The notes under the pieces: model-generated
Database searches by the model: none
Seen by the model: only the letters and a program-made list of their open reading frames with translations
What the model was told of the DNA's origin: nothing
Translations under genes and position numbers: made by a program
NCBI GenBank assembly: GCA_002329665.1
Contig: DCTV01000051.1
Coordinates: forward strand, 13,847 to 27,574
Direction of reading: 5' to 3'
Source: Christensenella sp. UBA1431
GTDB lineage: Bacteria; Bacillota; Clostridia; Christensenellales; UBA1431
DNA length: 13,728 bases
In this document: positions 6,122-12,996 of the stretch, in pieces
How the letters are laid out: every line of letters begins with the position of its first letter
How positions within the stretch are numbered: the first letter of the stretch is position 1

Positions 6122-6910
6122 ATGGAGGACGGTGACAGGCTGAGCGCGCAGGGGATCAGAAGCTGGCTGAGGACCCCCCGCGCCGCCATCCATATATACG
6201 ATACGGTAGGCTCGACCAACGACGCGGCCCGCGCTCTCGCCGAAAAGGGCGCCCCCCACGGGACGGCGGTGCTCGCCGAAGCGCAGACGGGCGGGCGCGG
6301 CCGGTTCGGACGGACCTTCCATTCCCCGGCGGGGCGCGGCGTCTACATGAGCCTCGTCTTGCGGCCGGGGCCAAAAACGTCCCTTTCCCTTTTTACCGCG
6401 GCGGGCGCGGTGGCGGCGGCGCGCGCCATCGAAAGCGTGTCGGGCCTGCACGCGCAAATCAAGTGGGTCAACGACGTGCTCGTGGACGGGAAGAAGGTCT
6501 GCGGCATCCTCGCGGAGGCCGCCGCCGGCCCGGACGGCCCCTTCGTCGTGCTGGGCGTCGGCATCAACTTCTGTGCGCGCGCTGAGGATTTCCCGCCGGA
6601 GCTACGGGACAGAGCCGGCGCGCTGTACGGGAAACGGCCGCAAGACGTCACCAGAGACAGGCTGGCGGCGGCCGTCATAGATCACGTGCTGGACGCGGCG
6701 GCGTCGCCGGAGGACGCCCTGCCCGAGTACAGGGACCGCTCGGCGCTGCTCGGCAAAGACGTCGTGCTTACGCTCGCCGGCGAGACGTATTGCGGCAGGG
6801 CCGTCGCCATCGACGATGGCGGCGCCCTCGTCGTACAGGATAGCAGGGGGAACAGGCGCGTGTTCGCCGCGGGGGACGTGCGGGTCCGGGGGCGGGACGG
6901 TGGCCGGTAG
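6122..6910 (+). CDS. birA: Biotin-[acetyl-CoA-carboxylase] ligase, catalytic form without DNA-binding domain
   Basis: This cytoplasmic ligase activates biotin with ATP to biotinyl-AMP and transfers it to a lysine of the biotin carboxyl carrier protein, among others that of acetyl-CoA carboxylase. The 262-residue protein shows DTVGSTN (27-33), the biotinyl-AMP loop GRGRFGR (58-64), KWVNDVLVDGKKVCGIL (114-130; the usual KWPND has Val for Pro), with Lys125 at the place of the catalytic lysine, and GVGIN (145-149), then a C-terminal SH3-like part. The winged-helix repressor domain found in many bifunctional BirA proteins is absent: only about 24 residues precede the ligase core, including LSAQGIRSWL, which looks like the linker. 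It should therefore be a ligase only. The start at 6122 has GGAAAGG 10 nt upstream. bioY follows with an 11-bp overlap. Confidence 0.93.
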   Translation: MEDGDRLSAQGIRSWLRTPRAAIHIYDTVGSTNDAARALAEKGAPHGTAVLAEAQTGGRGRFGRTFHSPAGRGVYMSLVLRPGPKTSLSLFTAAGAVAAARAIESVSGLHAQIKWVNDVLVDGKKVCGILAEAAAGPDGPFVVLGVGINFCARAEDFPPELRDRAGALYGKRPQDVTRDRLAAAVIDHVLDAAASPEDALPEYRDRSALLGKDVVLTLAGETYCGRAVAIDDGGALVVQDSRGNRRVFAAGDVRVRGRDGGR

Positions 6911-7493
6911 GGCGGGCGTCCGTTTCGCGCTGCGCTCCCTCGTGCTGGGGGCGCTGTTCGCGGCGCTCATCGCGGCCGGCGCCTTCATACGGATACCGGT
7001 CTTCGGAATACCCTATACCCTGCAGACGCTTTTTGTGGTCCTCGCGGGGCTGCTCCTGGGCGCGAACCGCGGCGCGCTGGCGGTGGGCGCGTACATCCTG
7101 GCCGGCCTGGCCGGGGCGCCTGTGTTCACCAACGGAGGCGGCCTCGGCTACGTGTTCCAGCCGACGTTCGGCTATATCCTGGGGTTCTTCTTCGGCGCCT
7201 ACCTCACGGGCCGGCTCGCGCATACCGGGGCGCGCGCCTCGTTTCTCCGGTTCTTTCTGGCGGGGCTCGCGGGCGTGACGGTCCTGCACGTTATCGGCAT
7301 GGCCTATTTTCTCATCATCTCGAACTGCTACCTGCACACGGGCGCCGACGTGCGGTATGTGCTGGTCTACTGCCTGTTGCCCACATTCCCCGCCGACGTT
7401 TTCAAGTGCATCGCGGCGGCAATACTCGCAAGGAGGCTCTATCCGGCAGTCAAGGTATATCTTGACAAAACAGGCGATCGTCCATATCATTAG
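6900..7493 (+). CDS. bioY: Biotin transporter S-component BioY
   Basis: BioY is the membrane biotin-binding protein of ECF-type biotin importers. It works with an EcfT/EcfA module, or alone at low efficiency in some bacteria. The 197-residue length is normal. Recognisable family segments are VFGIPYTLQTLFVVLAGLLLG (34-54), GALAVGAYILAGLAGAPVF (58-76) and FQPTFGYILGFFFGAYLTG (86-104); several hydrophobic helices span most of the chain. The frame extends upstream to 6816 inside birA, but GTG 6900 is chosen because family homology begins there and it overlaps the birA stop by only 11 bp. The region before it is G-rich (GGGGGCGGG) and can act as a ribosome-binding site. Its neighbour BirA uses the imported biotin. 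The last codons contain the internal promoter for fabT. Confidence 0.93.
   Translation: MAGRAGVRFALRSLVLGALFAALIAAGAFIRIPVFGIPYTLQTLFVVLAGLLLGANRGALAVGAYILAGLAGAPVFTNGGGLGYVFQPTFGYILGFFFGAYLTGRLAHTGARASFLRFFLAGLAGVTVLHVIGMAYFLIISNCYLHTGADVRYVLVYCLLPTFPADVFKCIAAAILARRLYPAVKVYLDKTGDRPYH
7462..7490 (+). promoter_or_regulatory. Internal promoter inside the end of bioY, driving fabT-fab genes
   Basis: TTGACA (7462-7467), a 17-bp spacer and TATCAT (7485-7490, one mismatch from TATAAT) lie within the last codons of bioY. The predicted start is near 7497, just ahead of fabT. This makes separate control of the fab genes by the regulator encoded first in the unit plausible. Confidence 0.7.
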
Positions 7494-7506
7494 ATAGATA
7501 AACTAA
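7490..7506. promoter_or_regulatory. Candidate operator TTAG-N9-CTAA over the predicted start site
   Basis: TTAGATAGATAAACTAA is a 17-bp imperfect palindrome whose outer four bases on each side are exact inverses. It spans the predicted transcription start of the fabT promoter. Its frame resembles the FapR box of Bacillus (TTAG-N9-CTAA) more than the known FabT box (TTTGA-like arms). No FapR gene is in the window, so the binding protein is unknown; autoregulation by the FabT-like protein is inferred. Confidence 0.4.
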
Positions 7507-7523
7507 GGATGGAGGGCCGCCCG

Positions 7524-7988
7524 GTGGACGCGTTTTCCGCACAACTGAACGAAATCCTGGTAGACACCTTCCGCTGCATCCTCAAGGTCGAGGAACGGGC
7601 AATCAGGAATTCGGTAAAGGTGGACCTGTCCATAAGCGAGATGCACCTGATCGAGTCGGTGGGCAAGAAGGGCAGCCCCGGGAGCACGATCGGCGACATC
7701 GCCGGCGACCTTAGCATCACGCCGCCTTCCGTTACCGTCGCGATCAACAAGCTGATGAAAAAAGGGTACGTGAGGAAGGTCAGGAGCGAGAACGACGGCA
7801 GGGTGGTGCACGTAATGCTCACAGCCCTCGGCAAGAGGATCGACGCCGTGCACAGGTACTTCCACGAAAGCATGGTGCGCTCGGTTACGAGGGAGTTGTC
7901 AGAAGAAGAAAAAGATGCTATGTTTAAAGGCATTAAAAAGCTGAACGCTTTTTTCAAAAAGAAGCTTGTTTCACTGGAGGATAAATGA
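7524..7988 (+). CDS. fabT: MarR-family regulator of fatty acid synthesis, FabT-like
   Basis: FabT is a MarR-family repressor of type II fatty acid genes in Gram-positive bacteria; in streptococci it uses acyl-ACP as corepressor. The protein here has 154 residues with a winged helix-turn-helix (STIGDIAGDLSITPPSVTVAINKLMKKGYV) and the wing RSENDGRVVHVMLTALGKR. The segment VDLSISEMHLIESVGK matches, from memory, the start of streptococcal FabT (KDISIKEMHTIDVIGK), as does the wing. An ATG at 7509 is in frame, but GTG 7524 is preferred: GGAGGG (7511-7516) stands 7 nt before it, whereas the ATG has no spaced site. The gene overlaps fabH by the ATGA motif and lies first in the fab block, the usual location of fabT. 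Confidence 0.87.
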   Translation: MDAFSAQLNEILVDTFRCILKVEERAIRNSVKVDLSISEMHLIESVGKKGSPGSTIGDIAGDLSITPPSVTVAINKLMKKGYVRKVRSENDGRVVHVMLTALGKRIDAVHRYFHESMVRSVTRELSEEEKDAMFKGIKKLNAFFKKKLVSLEDK

Positions 7989-8944
7989 GTTTTACCATCA
8001 TCGGGACAGGCAGTAAGGTGCCCGCCTTAGTCAAGACGAACGAGCAGCTTGCCGATCTCGTCGAGACGAGCGACGAGTGGATTACGACCAGGACCGGAAT
8101 AAAACAAAGGCATATCTGCACCACCGAGTCCCTTGCGGACATCCTTTATGACGCCGCCGCGTCCGCGCTGGACGACGCCGGGACGCGGGCGGACGAACTG
8201 GACCTGATCGTCTGTGCGACGATCAGGGGGGACTACATCTCCCCGTCGCTCGCCTGCGTGGTCCAGGAGCGGCTCAGGGCGTCCTGCCCGGCGTTCGACA
8301 TCAACGCCGCCTGCACGGGGTTCATCTACGCCCTGGACGTCGCCGAGGGTTACTTCGCGAGGAAAAAGGCCAGGAAAGCGCTGGTCCTCGCGGCGGAGGC
8401 CATGTCCAAGACGGTCGACTGGAACGACCGCGCCACCTGCGTGCTTTTCGGCGACGGCGCCGGCGCCGCAGTGCTGGCCGAGGGCGACGATCTTCTTTCG
8501 ATAAAGCTTACCGCCGTGGGCAATACGGGGCCGCTGTTCATCCCGCACGTGGGCGGCAACTGCCCGTTCGTGGCGGTGCAGTCCGCGCGGCCGTATCTGT
8601 CAATGCAGGGACAGGACGTATACAAATTCGCGGTGTCCTCCATGTGCAGGGACATTCAGGACGTGATAAAAGAAGCCGGGATAGCCAAGACGGACATCGC
8701 TTACGTCCTCCCGCATCAGGCCAACATCCGCATTATCGACGCGGCCCAGAAACGGCTTAAGATACCGCAGTACAAGTACATATCCAACATCGAGAAATAC
8801 GGCAACACGTCTGCCGCGAGCATCCCCCTTCTGCTGGACGAGGCGAACCGGGACGGACGGTTCAAGTGCGGCGACATCCTGGTGCTCAGCGCCTTCGGCG
8901 GCGGCTTCACGACCGGCGCCTGCGTCATCAGGTGGAACAGATAG
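7985..8944 (+). CDS. fabH: Beta-ketoacyl-ACP synthase III
   Basis: FabH starts fatty acid synthesis by condensing a short acyl-CoA with malonyl-ACP in the cytoplasm. The 319 residues cover the full thiolase-fold enzyme. The catalytic triad is complete: Cys110 in AACTGF, His244 in LPHQAN and Asn274 in YGNTSAAS, at nearly the same positions as in E. coli FabH. The substrate-entry motif TRTGI lies at 35-39, and the C-terminal GGGFTTGA matches the family. ATG 7985 overlaps the fabT stop by 4 bp and has GGAGG (7976-7980) 4 nt upstream. Acyl-CoA preference (straight or branched) cannot be read from the sequence. acpP follows after 48 bp. Confidence 0.96.
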   Translation: MSFTIIGTGSKVPALVKTNEQLADLVETSDEWITTRTGIKQRHICTTESLADILYDAAASALDDAGTRADELDLIVCATIRGDYISPSLACVVQERLRASCPAFDINAACTGFIYALDVAEGYFARKKARKALVLAAEAMSKTVDWNDRATCVLFGDGAGAAVLAEGDDLLSIKLTAVGNTGPLFIPHVGGNCPFVAVQSARPYLSMQGQDVYKFAVSSMCRDIQDVIKEAGIAKTDIAYVLPHQANIRIIDAAQKRLKIPQYKYISNIEKYGNTSAASIPLLLDEANRDGRFKCGDILVLSAFGGGFTTGACVIRWNR

Positions 8945-8951
8945 CGTTTTT

Positions 8952-8961
8952 CCCCTAGGGG
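8952..8961. other. Palindrome between fabH and acpP
   Basis: CCCCTAGGGG is a perfect 10-bp palindrome 8 bp after the fabH stop, inside the 48-bp gap before acpP. CGTTTT (8945-8950) and AAAACG (8972-8977) flank it as a second inverted pair. It has no T-run, so it could be an mRNA-processing or regulatory hairpin adjusting ACP output, or chance. Confidence 0.3.
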
Positions 8962-8992
8962 GTTAAACAATAAAACGTGGAGGCATAAGAAT

Positions 8993-9217
8993 ATGACGAC
9001 ATTCGATAAAGTCGTGAAGATCCTGGTGGATTACAACGACTGCGACGCTTCAGAAATTACGATGGGGACGAAGTTTGCCGACCTGGGGCTCGATTCGCTG
9101 GATACGGTCGAGCTGGTGATGAATTTCGAAGAGGAATTCGGGATCACGATCGAGATGAACGAAGGGCTTCAGACCGTCGGGGACGTTGTGAAACTTATCG
9201 ACAGCACGCAGGGTTAA
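8993..9217 (+). CDS. acpP: Acyl carrier protein
   Basis: This small acidic protein of 74 residues carries growing acyl chains on a 4'-phosphopantetheine arm. The attachment serine is Ser35 in GLDSLDTVELVM, the standard DSL motif. The acidic helix II (ELVMNFEEEFGI) and the C-terminal VGDVVKLID match the family. GGAGG (8979-8983) lies 9 nt before ATG. It stands between fabH and fabK as in streptococcal and many clostridial fab operons. A holo-ACP synthase gene is not in the window. Confidence 0.96.
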   Translation: MTTFDKVVKILVDYNDCDASEITMGTKFADLGLDSLDTVELVMNFEEEFGITIEMNEGLQTVGDVVKLIDSTQG

Positions 9218-9227
9218 GGAGAGAAAC

Positions 9228-10175
9228 ATGATAAAAACGCCGCTTTGTGACCTGCTTAACATCGAATATCCGATCATACAGGGCGGAATGGCGTGGGTGG
9301 CCGACGCTTCACTGGCTTCGGCCGTGGCCAATGCCGGCGGCCTGGGGCTCATCTCAGCGATGAACGCCGATGCCGACTGGCTCAGAAGCGAGATACGGAA
9401 GGCGCGGACGATGACCGACAGGCCGTTCGGCGTGAACATCATGCTTATGAGCCCCTTTGCCGACGAAGTAGCCAAGGTGGTGGTCGACGAGGGGATCGGG
9501 ATAGTGACCACGGGCGCGGGCAGCCCGCTCAAGTACATGCCGGCCTGGATCGGGGCGGGCATAAAGGTGCTGCCGGTCATCCCTTCGACGGGCATAGCCA
9601 GGCGCATGGAAAAGGGCGGTGCGTGCGCCGTAATCGCCGAAGGCGGCGAATCGGGCGGGCACGTGGGCGAACTCACGACGATGGCGCTGGTGCCGCAGGT
9701 CTGCGACGCCGTGAGCATTCCCGTGGTCGCGGCCGGGGGAATCGCGGACGGGCGCGGTATCGCGGCTTCTTTCATGCTCGGGGCGTGCGGGGTGCAGGTG
9801 GGGACCAGGTTTCTGGTGGCAGAGGAATGCACGATCCACAGGAATTATAAAGATAAGATTATTAAAGCAAAGGACATCAGCACCATCGCCACCGGCAAGC
9901 GGCTCGGGCATCCCGTGCGCTGCCTGAAGACGCCTTTTTCAAGGGAATTCTTCCGGAAGGAATACGATCCGAGCGTGTCCGACGAGGATCTCGAGGCGTT
10001 GGGCGCGGGCGCGCTGCGCCTCGCGGTGCAGGAGGGCGACGAGAAGCGCGGCTGTTTCATGGCCGGCCAGGCGGCCGCCATGGTCACGAAGGAACAGCCG
10101 GTGAAAGAGATTATCAAGGAGATGTTTTCTGAGGCCGAAGCGCTACTGGGCGGTGCCGGGAAATGGGTAAGCTAG
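9228..10175 (+). CDS. fabK: Enoyl-ACP reductase II (FMN-dependent FabK)
   Basis: FabK performs the last reduction of each elongation cycle, trans-2-enoyl-ACP to acyl-ACP, with FMN and NAD(P)H. It replaces FabI in streptococci, clostridia and relatives. The 315-residue chain has the TIM-barrel family segments YPIIQGGMAWVADASLASAVANAGGLG (14-40), FGVNIML (67-73), IAEGGESGGHVG (136-147) with the expected active His145, VVAAGGIADGRG (about 165-176) and GVQVGTRFL (about 185-194). GGAG (9218-9221) stands 6 nt before ATG 9228, 10 bp after acpP. It overlaps fabD by 13 bp. A nitronate monooxygenase is the alternative within this superfamily, but the fab context and the N-terminal sequence support FabK. 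Confidence 0.93.
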   Translation: MIKTPLCDLLNIEYPIIQGGMAWVADASLASAVANAGGLGLISAMNADADWLRSEIRKARTMTDRPFGVNIMLMSPFADEVAKVVVDEGIGIVTTGAGSPLKYMPAWIGAGIKVLPVIPSTGIARRMEKGGACAVIAEGGESGGHVGELTTMALVPQVCDAVSIPVVAAGGIADGRGIAASFMLGACGVQVGTRFLVAEECTIHRNYKDKIIKAKDISTIATGKRLGHPVRCLKTPFSREFFRKEYDPSVSDEDLEALGAGALRLAVQEGDEKRGCFMAGQAAAMVTKEQPVKEIIKEMFSEAEALLGGAGKWVS

Positions 10176-11092
10176 CGTTCGTTTTTTCAGGGCAGGGCGC
10201 CCAGTACGAAGGCATGGGCGCGGAACTCTGCCGGCGTTCGGCCGCCGCAAGGCGGGTGTTCGATACGGCGGACGGCGTGCGCGAAGGGACCTCGAAACAG
10301 TGTTTCACCGCCGGGAAGGAAGCGCTGGCCGTGACGGCCAACACGCAGCCCTGCGTTTTCTGCGTAGACCTGGCCGCCGCGATGAGCCTGAGGGAAGCCG
10401 GCGTCACGCCCGACGCCGTCGCCGGGTTTTCCCTGGGAGAGATCGCGGCCCTGACGTTCGCGGGGGTCTTCACCCTGCAAGGCGGATTCGCTTTCGTGTG
10501 CAGGAGGGCTTATGTCATGCAGCGGGCGGCCGAAAAGAGCGGCGGCGGCATGATGGCGGTGCTCGGGCTGCCGGATGAGCGGGTGGAAAGGCTCTGCCAA
10601 GGGTTTGAAAAGGTCTATCCCGTGAACTACAACTGCCCCGGGCAGCTGGTGGTCGCGGGCGACAGGGACGAACTTAGCGTCTTTCGCGAGGCGGTCAGGG
10701 CCGCCGGCGGGAAGGCCGTCCCGCTGCCGGTAGGCGGCGGGTTCCACTCGCCGTTCATGGACGAGGCCGCTCAAGAGATCGCCGTCGAACTCGCCGCCTT
10801 CGCGCTCGAGCCGCCCGAAGTGCCGGTCTACGCCAACAGCACGGCGCTGCCCTACGGAGGCGATATGAAAGCGCTCCTTAGCAGGCAGGTCAACAGCCCG
10901 GTCCTGTGGCGGAGGACGATCGAGCAAATGGTAGCCGACGGGATCGACACTTTCGTCGAAACGGGCCCGGGGAAAACGCTGTGCGGGCTCATCAAAAAGA
11001 CCGCGCCCGGCGCCACGGTATACAACGTGGAAGACGAGGCGAGCCTCGTCGCGGCGCTCGCGGCGCTATGCAAAGGGGAGCGGCAATGCTGA
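10163..11092 (+). CDS. fabD: Malonyl-CoA:ACP transacylase
   Basis: FabD moves malonyl from CoA to ACP to feed elongation. The 309 residues show FSGQGAQYEGMG (8-19), the nucleophile Ser90 in GFSLGE (commonly GHSLGE), Arg115 in RRAYVMQ, which would bind the malonyl carboxylate, His195 in GGGFHSPFM and RQVNSPVLW, which carries the conserved Gln. Phe in place of His before the serine is a mild departure. ATG 10163 lies inside the end of fabK, and the gene ends with a 7-bp overlap with fabG, so the three genes look translationally coupled. Confidence 0.95.
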   Translation: MGKLAFVFSGQGAQYEGMGAELCRRSAAARRVFDTADGVREGTSKQCFTAGKEALAVTANTQPCVFCVDLAAAMSLREAGVTPDAVAGFSLGEIAALTFAGVFTLQGGFAFVCRRAYVMQRAAEKSGGGMMAVLGLPDERVERLCQGFEKVYPVNYNCPGQLVVAGDRDELSVFREAVRAAGGKAVPLPVGGGFHSPFMDEAAQEIAVELAAFALEPPEVPVYANSTALPYGGDMKALLSRQVNSPVLWRRTIEQMVADGIDTFVETGPGKTLCGLIKKTAPGATVYNVEDEASLVAALAALCKGERQC

Positions 11093-11826
11093 GAGGAAAG
11101 ACCGCGCTCGTCACGGGCGCATCGAGAGGGATCGGCCGGGCGATCGCGCTGAGGCTGGCGGAAAACGGGGCCGGCGTGGCGGTCGTGTACGCCGGGAACG
11201 AGGCCGCGGCCCGCGAAACCTGCGAAAAAGCGCGGGGGTACGGCGTAAAGGCGCAGGCTTTCCGCTGCGACGTGTCCGATTTTATTCAGACGAAGGCGCT
11301 GGTTAAGGACGTGATCGAAGCGTTTGGCGGGCTGGACATCCTCATTAACAACGCCGGCATCGTGCGCGACGGGCTCGTGCTCTCGATGAAGGAGGAAGAC
11401 TTCGACCGGGTGATCGGCACGAACCTCAAGGGCGCGTTCAACATGATAAAGCACACCTACCAGCACTTCATGCGGCAGCGCGGCGGGCGGATCATCAACA
11501 TCAGCTCGGTCGCAGGCATCGCGGGAAACGCGGGCCAGGCCAACTACGCATCGGCCAAGGCCGGGGTCATCGGCCTTACCAAGACGGTCGCGCGGGAACT
11601 CGCTTCGCGCGGCGTGACCTGCAACGCGATCGCGCCGGGCTTCATCGAGACGGACATGACCTCCAAGCTGCCCGGGAACGTGAAGGAAGCCGCACTGCAT
11701 GCGATCCCCATGAAGCGGATGGGCGCCCCGGAGGACGTGGCCAAACTGGCCGTTTTCCTCTCAGGCGAAGGCGCGGCCTATATTACAGGCGAAGTGATAA
11801 GGGTGGACGGCGGCCTGTCCATGTAG
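11086..11826 (+). CDS. fabG: 3-oxoacyl-ACP reductase
   Basis: FabG reduces 3-oxoacyl-ACP to 3-hydroxyacyl-ACP with NADPH. It is a classical short-chain dehydrogenase of 246 residues: cofactor loop TGASRGIG (10-17), CDV (61-63), NNAG (88-91), Asn113, catalytic Ser141, Tyr154 and Lys158 (YASAK), and the C-terminal ITGEVIRVDGGLSM. The frame is open 60 codons upstream inside fabD, but ATG 11086 is chosen because GGGGAG (11075-11080) precedes it by 5 nt and the family N-terminus starts here. It overlaps the fabD stop by 7 bp. A gap of 42 bp separates it from the next gene. Confidence 0.96.
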   Translation: MLRGKTALVTGASRGIGRAIALRLAENGAGVAVVYAGNEAAARETCEKARGYGVKAQAFRCDVSDFIQTKALVKDVIEAFGGLDILINNAGIVRDGLVLSMKEEDFDRVIGTNLKGAFNMIKHTYQHFMRQRGGRIINISSVAGIAGNAGQANYASAKAGVIGLTKTVARELASRGVTCNAIAPGFIETDMTSKLPGNVKEAALHAIPMKRMGAPEDVAKLAVFLSGEGAAYITGEVIRVDGGLSM

Positions 11827-11827
11827 G

Positions 11828-11833
11828 TATAAT
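11828..11833 (+). promoter_or_regulatory. Possible weak -10 element after fabG
   Basis: TATAAT lies just after the fabG stop, with TGGACG (11804-11809; 4 of 6 matches) 18 bp upstream. A secondary promoter for the second FabK paralog and fabF is possible, but the run of the operon does not require it. Confidence 0.3.
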
Positions 11834-11868
11834 AAAAACTGCCCGCCCAGCCCGGGAATGAGGAGCGT

Positions 11869-12951
11869 ATGTTCAAATGGAACGGCAAAAGCCTGAAGAT
11901 AGGCAACGCCGTGATAAGAGTTCCTGTCATACAGGGCGGCATGGGGATCGGGATCTCGCTTGCGAGCCTGGCTTCCGCCGTGGCCAACGAAGGCGGCGTG
12001 GGCGTGCTGTCCTCGGCGGGCCTGGGGATGATAGCCGAAAACGCCCGGCAAACCGTCCGCTCGAGGATCGAAGCCCTGCGCCGCCAGATACGCAGGGCCA
12101 GGAAGATGACGGGCGGCGTCCTCGGCGTCAACATCATGGTGGCGCTCTCCAACTTCGAGGACATGGTGAAGACCTCGATCGAGGAGGGCATCGACATCAT
12201 CTTCTCGGGGGCCGGGCTCCCGTTAAACCTCCCGGCATTCCTCAGGGAAGGCTGCAAAACGAGTCTGGTGCCCATCGTTTCCTCGGCCAAGGCGGTGAGG
12301 CTGATCGCCAAATGGTGGCGGGATAAGCACCGGTACACACCCGACGCAATCGTGGTGGAGGGCCCGCTGGCAGGCGGGCACCTGGGCTTTAAAAAGAGCC
12401 AGATCGACGACCCGGCCTTCGCGCTCGAGAAGCTTGTCAAGGACGTTCTTGGGGAAGTGCGCGCGATCGAGGACGAAACGGGGCGGCGCGTCCCCGTGAT
12501 AGCAGCTGGGGGGATATACACAGGCGGCGACATCCGCCGTTTCCTGGGCATGGGTGTCTCGGGCGTGCAGATGGCCACGCGATTCGTCGCGACCGAGGAA
12601 TGCGACGCCGACAGGAATTTCAAGCAGGCGTACCTTAATTGCCGCAAGGAAGACATAGGGATCATCGAGAGCCCGGTGGGCATGCCCGGCAGGGTCATCG
12701 TAAACGATTTCGTCCGGGGCATCCGGGCCGGCGAGAAGGTCCCGCGCGCCTGCCCGTACCACTGTATATCGACATGCAGGCAGGGGGAAAGCCCGTACTG
12801 CATCGCGGCGGCCCTTATCAACGCTTACAGGGGCAGGTTCACAAACGGGTTCGCCTTCATCGGCGCCAACGGGTACAGGGTGGACAGGATCGTAACCGTA
12901 AGCGAGCTGTTCAGGGCATTGGAAAAGGAGTATTCGGACGAACCGACGTAA
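11869..12951 (+). CDS. FabK/nitronate monooxygenase-family FMN protein with C-terminal Cys cluster
   Basis: This 360-residue protein belongs to the same FMN TIM-barrel superfamily as FabK and nitronate monooxygenase. It has VPVIQGGMGIGISLASLASAVANEGGVG (18-45), LGVNIMVAL (85-93), VEGPLAGGHLGF (163-174) with His171 in the active position, VIAAGGIYTGGDIRRFLGMG (210-229) and GVQMATRFVATEEC (232-245). It differs from FabK by an extra C-terminal region with Cys295, Cys299, Cys303 and Cys311 (CPYHC, STC, PYC), spaced C-x3-C-x3-C-x7-C, followed by INAYRGRFTNGFAFIGANGYR. Similar proteins occur in clostridial fab operons, so a lipid-related role is inferred, but the reaction is unknown. GAGGAG (11860-11865) is 3 nt before ATG. 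It lies between fabG and fabF. Alternatives are a second enoyl reductase or a protective nitronate-oxidising enzyme. Confidence 0.87.
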   Translation: MFKWNGKSLKIGNAVIRVPVIQGGMGIGISLASLASAVANEGGVGVLSSAGLGMIAENARQTVRSRIEALRRQIRRARKMTGGVLGVNIMVALSNFEDMVKTSIEEGIDIIFSGAGLPLNLPAFLREGCKTSLVPIVSSAKAVRLIAKWWRDKHRYTPDAIVVEGPLAGGHLGFKKSQIDDPAFALEKLVKDVLGEVRAIEDETGRRVPVIAAGGIYTGGDIRRFLGMGVSGVQMATRFVATEECDADRNFKQAYLNCRKEDIGIIESPVGMPGRVIVNDFVRGIRAGEKVPRACPYHCISTCRQGESPYCIAAALINAYRGRFTNGFAFIGANGYRVDRIVTVSELFRALEKEYSDEPT

Positions 12952-12996
12952 ACGCAGCTGATTTCGGTAGTGCCGGAAAGGAATGAGCCATAAGCA

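Noticed and set aside
5447..6457. 336-residue minus-strand frame across the gap before birA
   Set aside because: It runs through the consensus birA promoter and the decayed gene, has Arg/Pro-rich shadow composition and no family match.
6816..6899. 28-codon upstream extension of BioY
   Set aside because: It overlaps birA and shows no hydrophobic or family sequence; GTG 6900 fits the normal length.
6768..7490. 240-residue minus-strand frame
   Set aside because: Antisense of birA/bioY; low-complexity charged sequence without motifs.
10906..11085. 60-codon upstream extension of FabG
   Set aside because: It overlaps fabD, is Arg-rich, and the SDR N-terminus with its own Shine-Dalgarno site begins at 11086.
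11778..12821. 347-residue open frame on the minus strand
   Set aside because: Antisense to fabG and the FabK paralog; Ser/Pro/Arg-rich composition, no motif, no ribosome-binding site.
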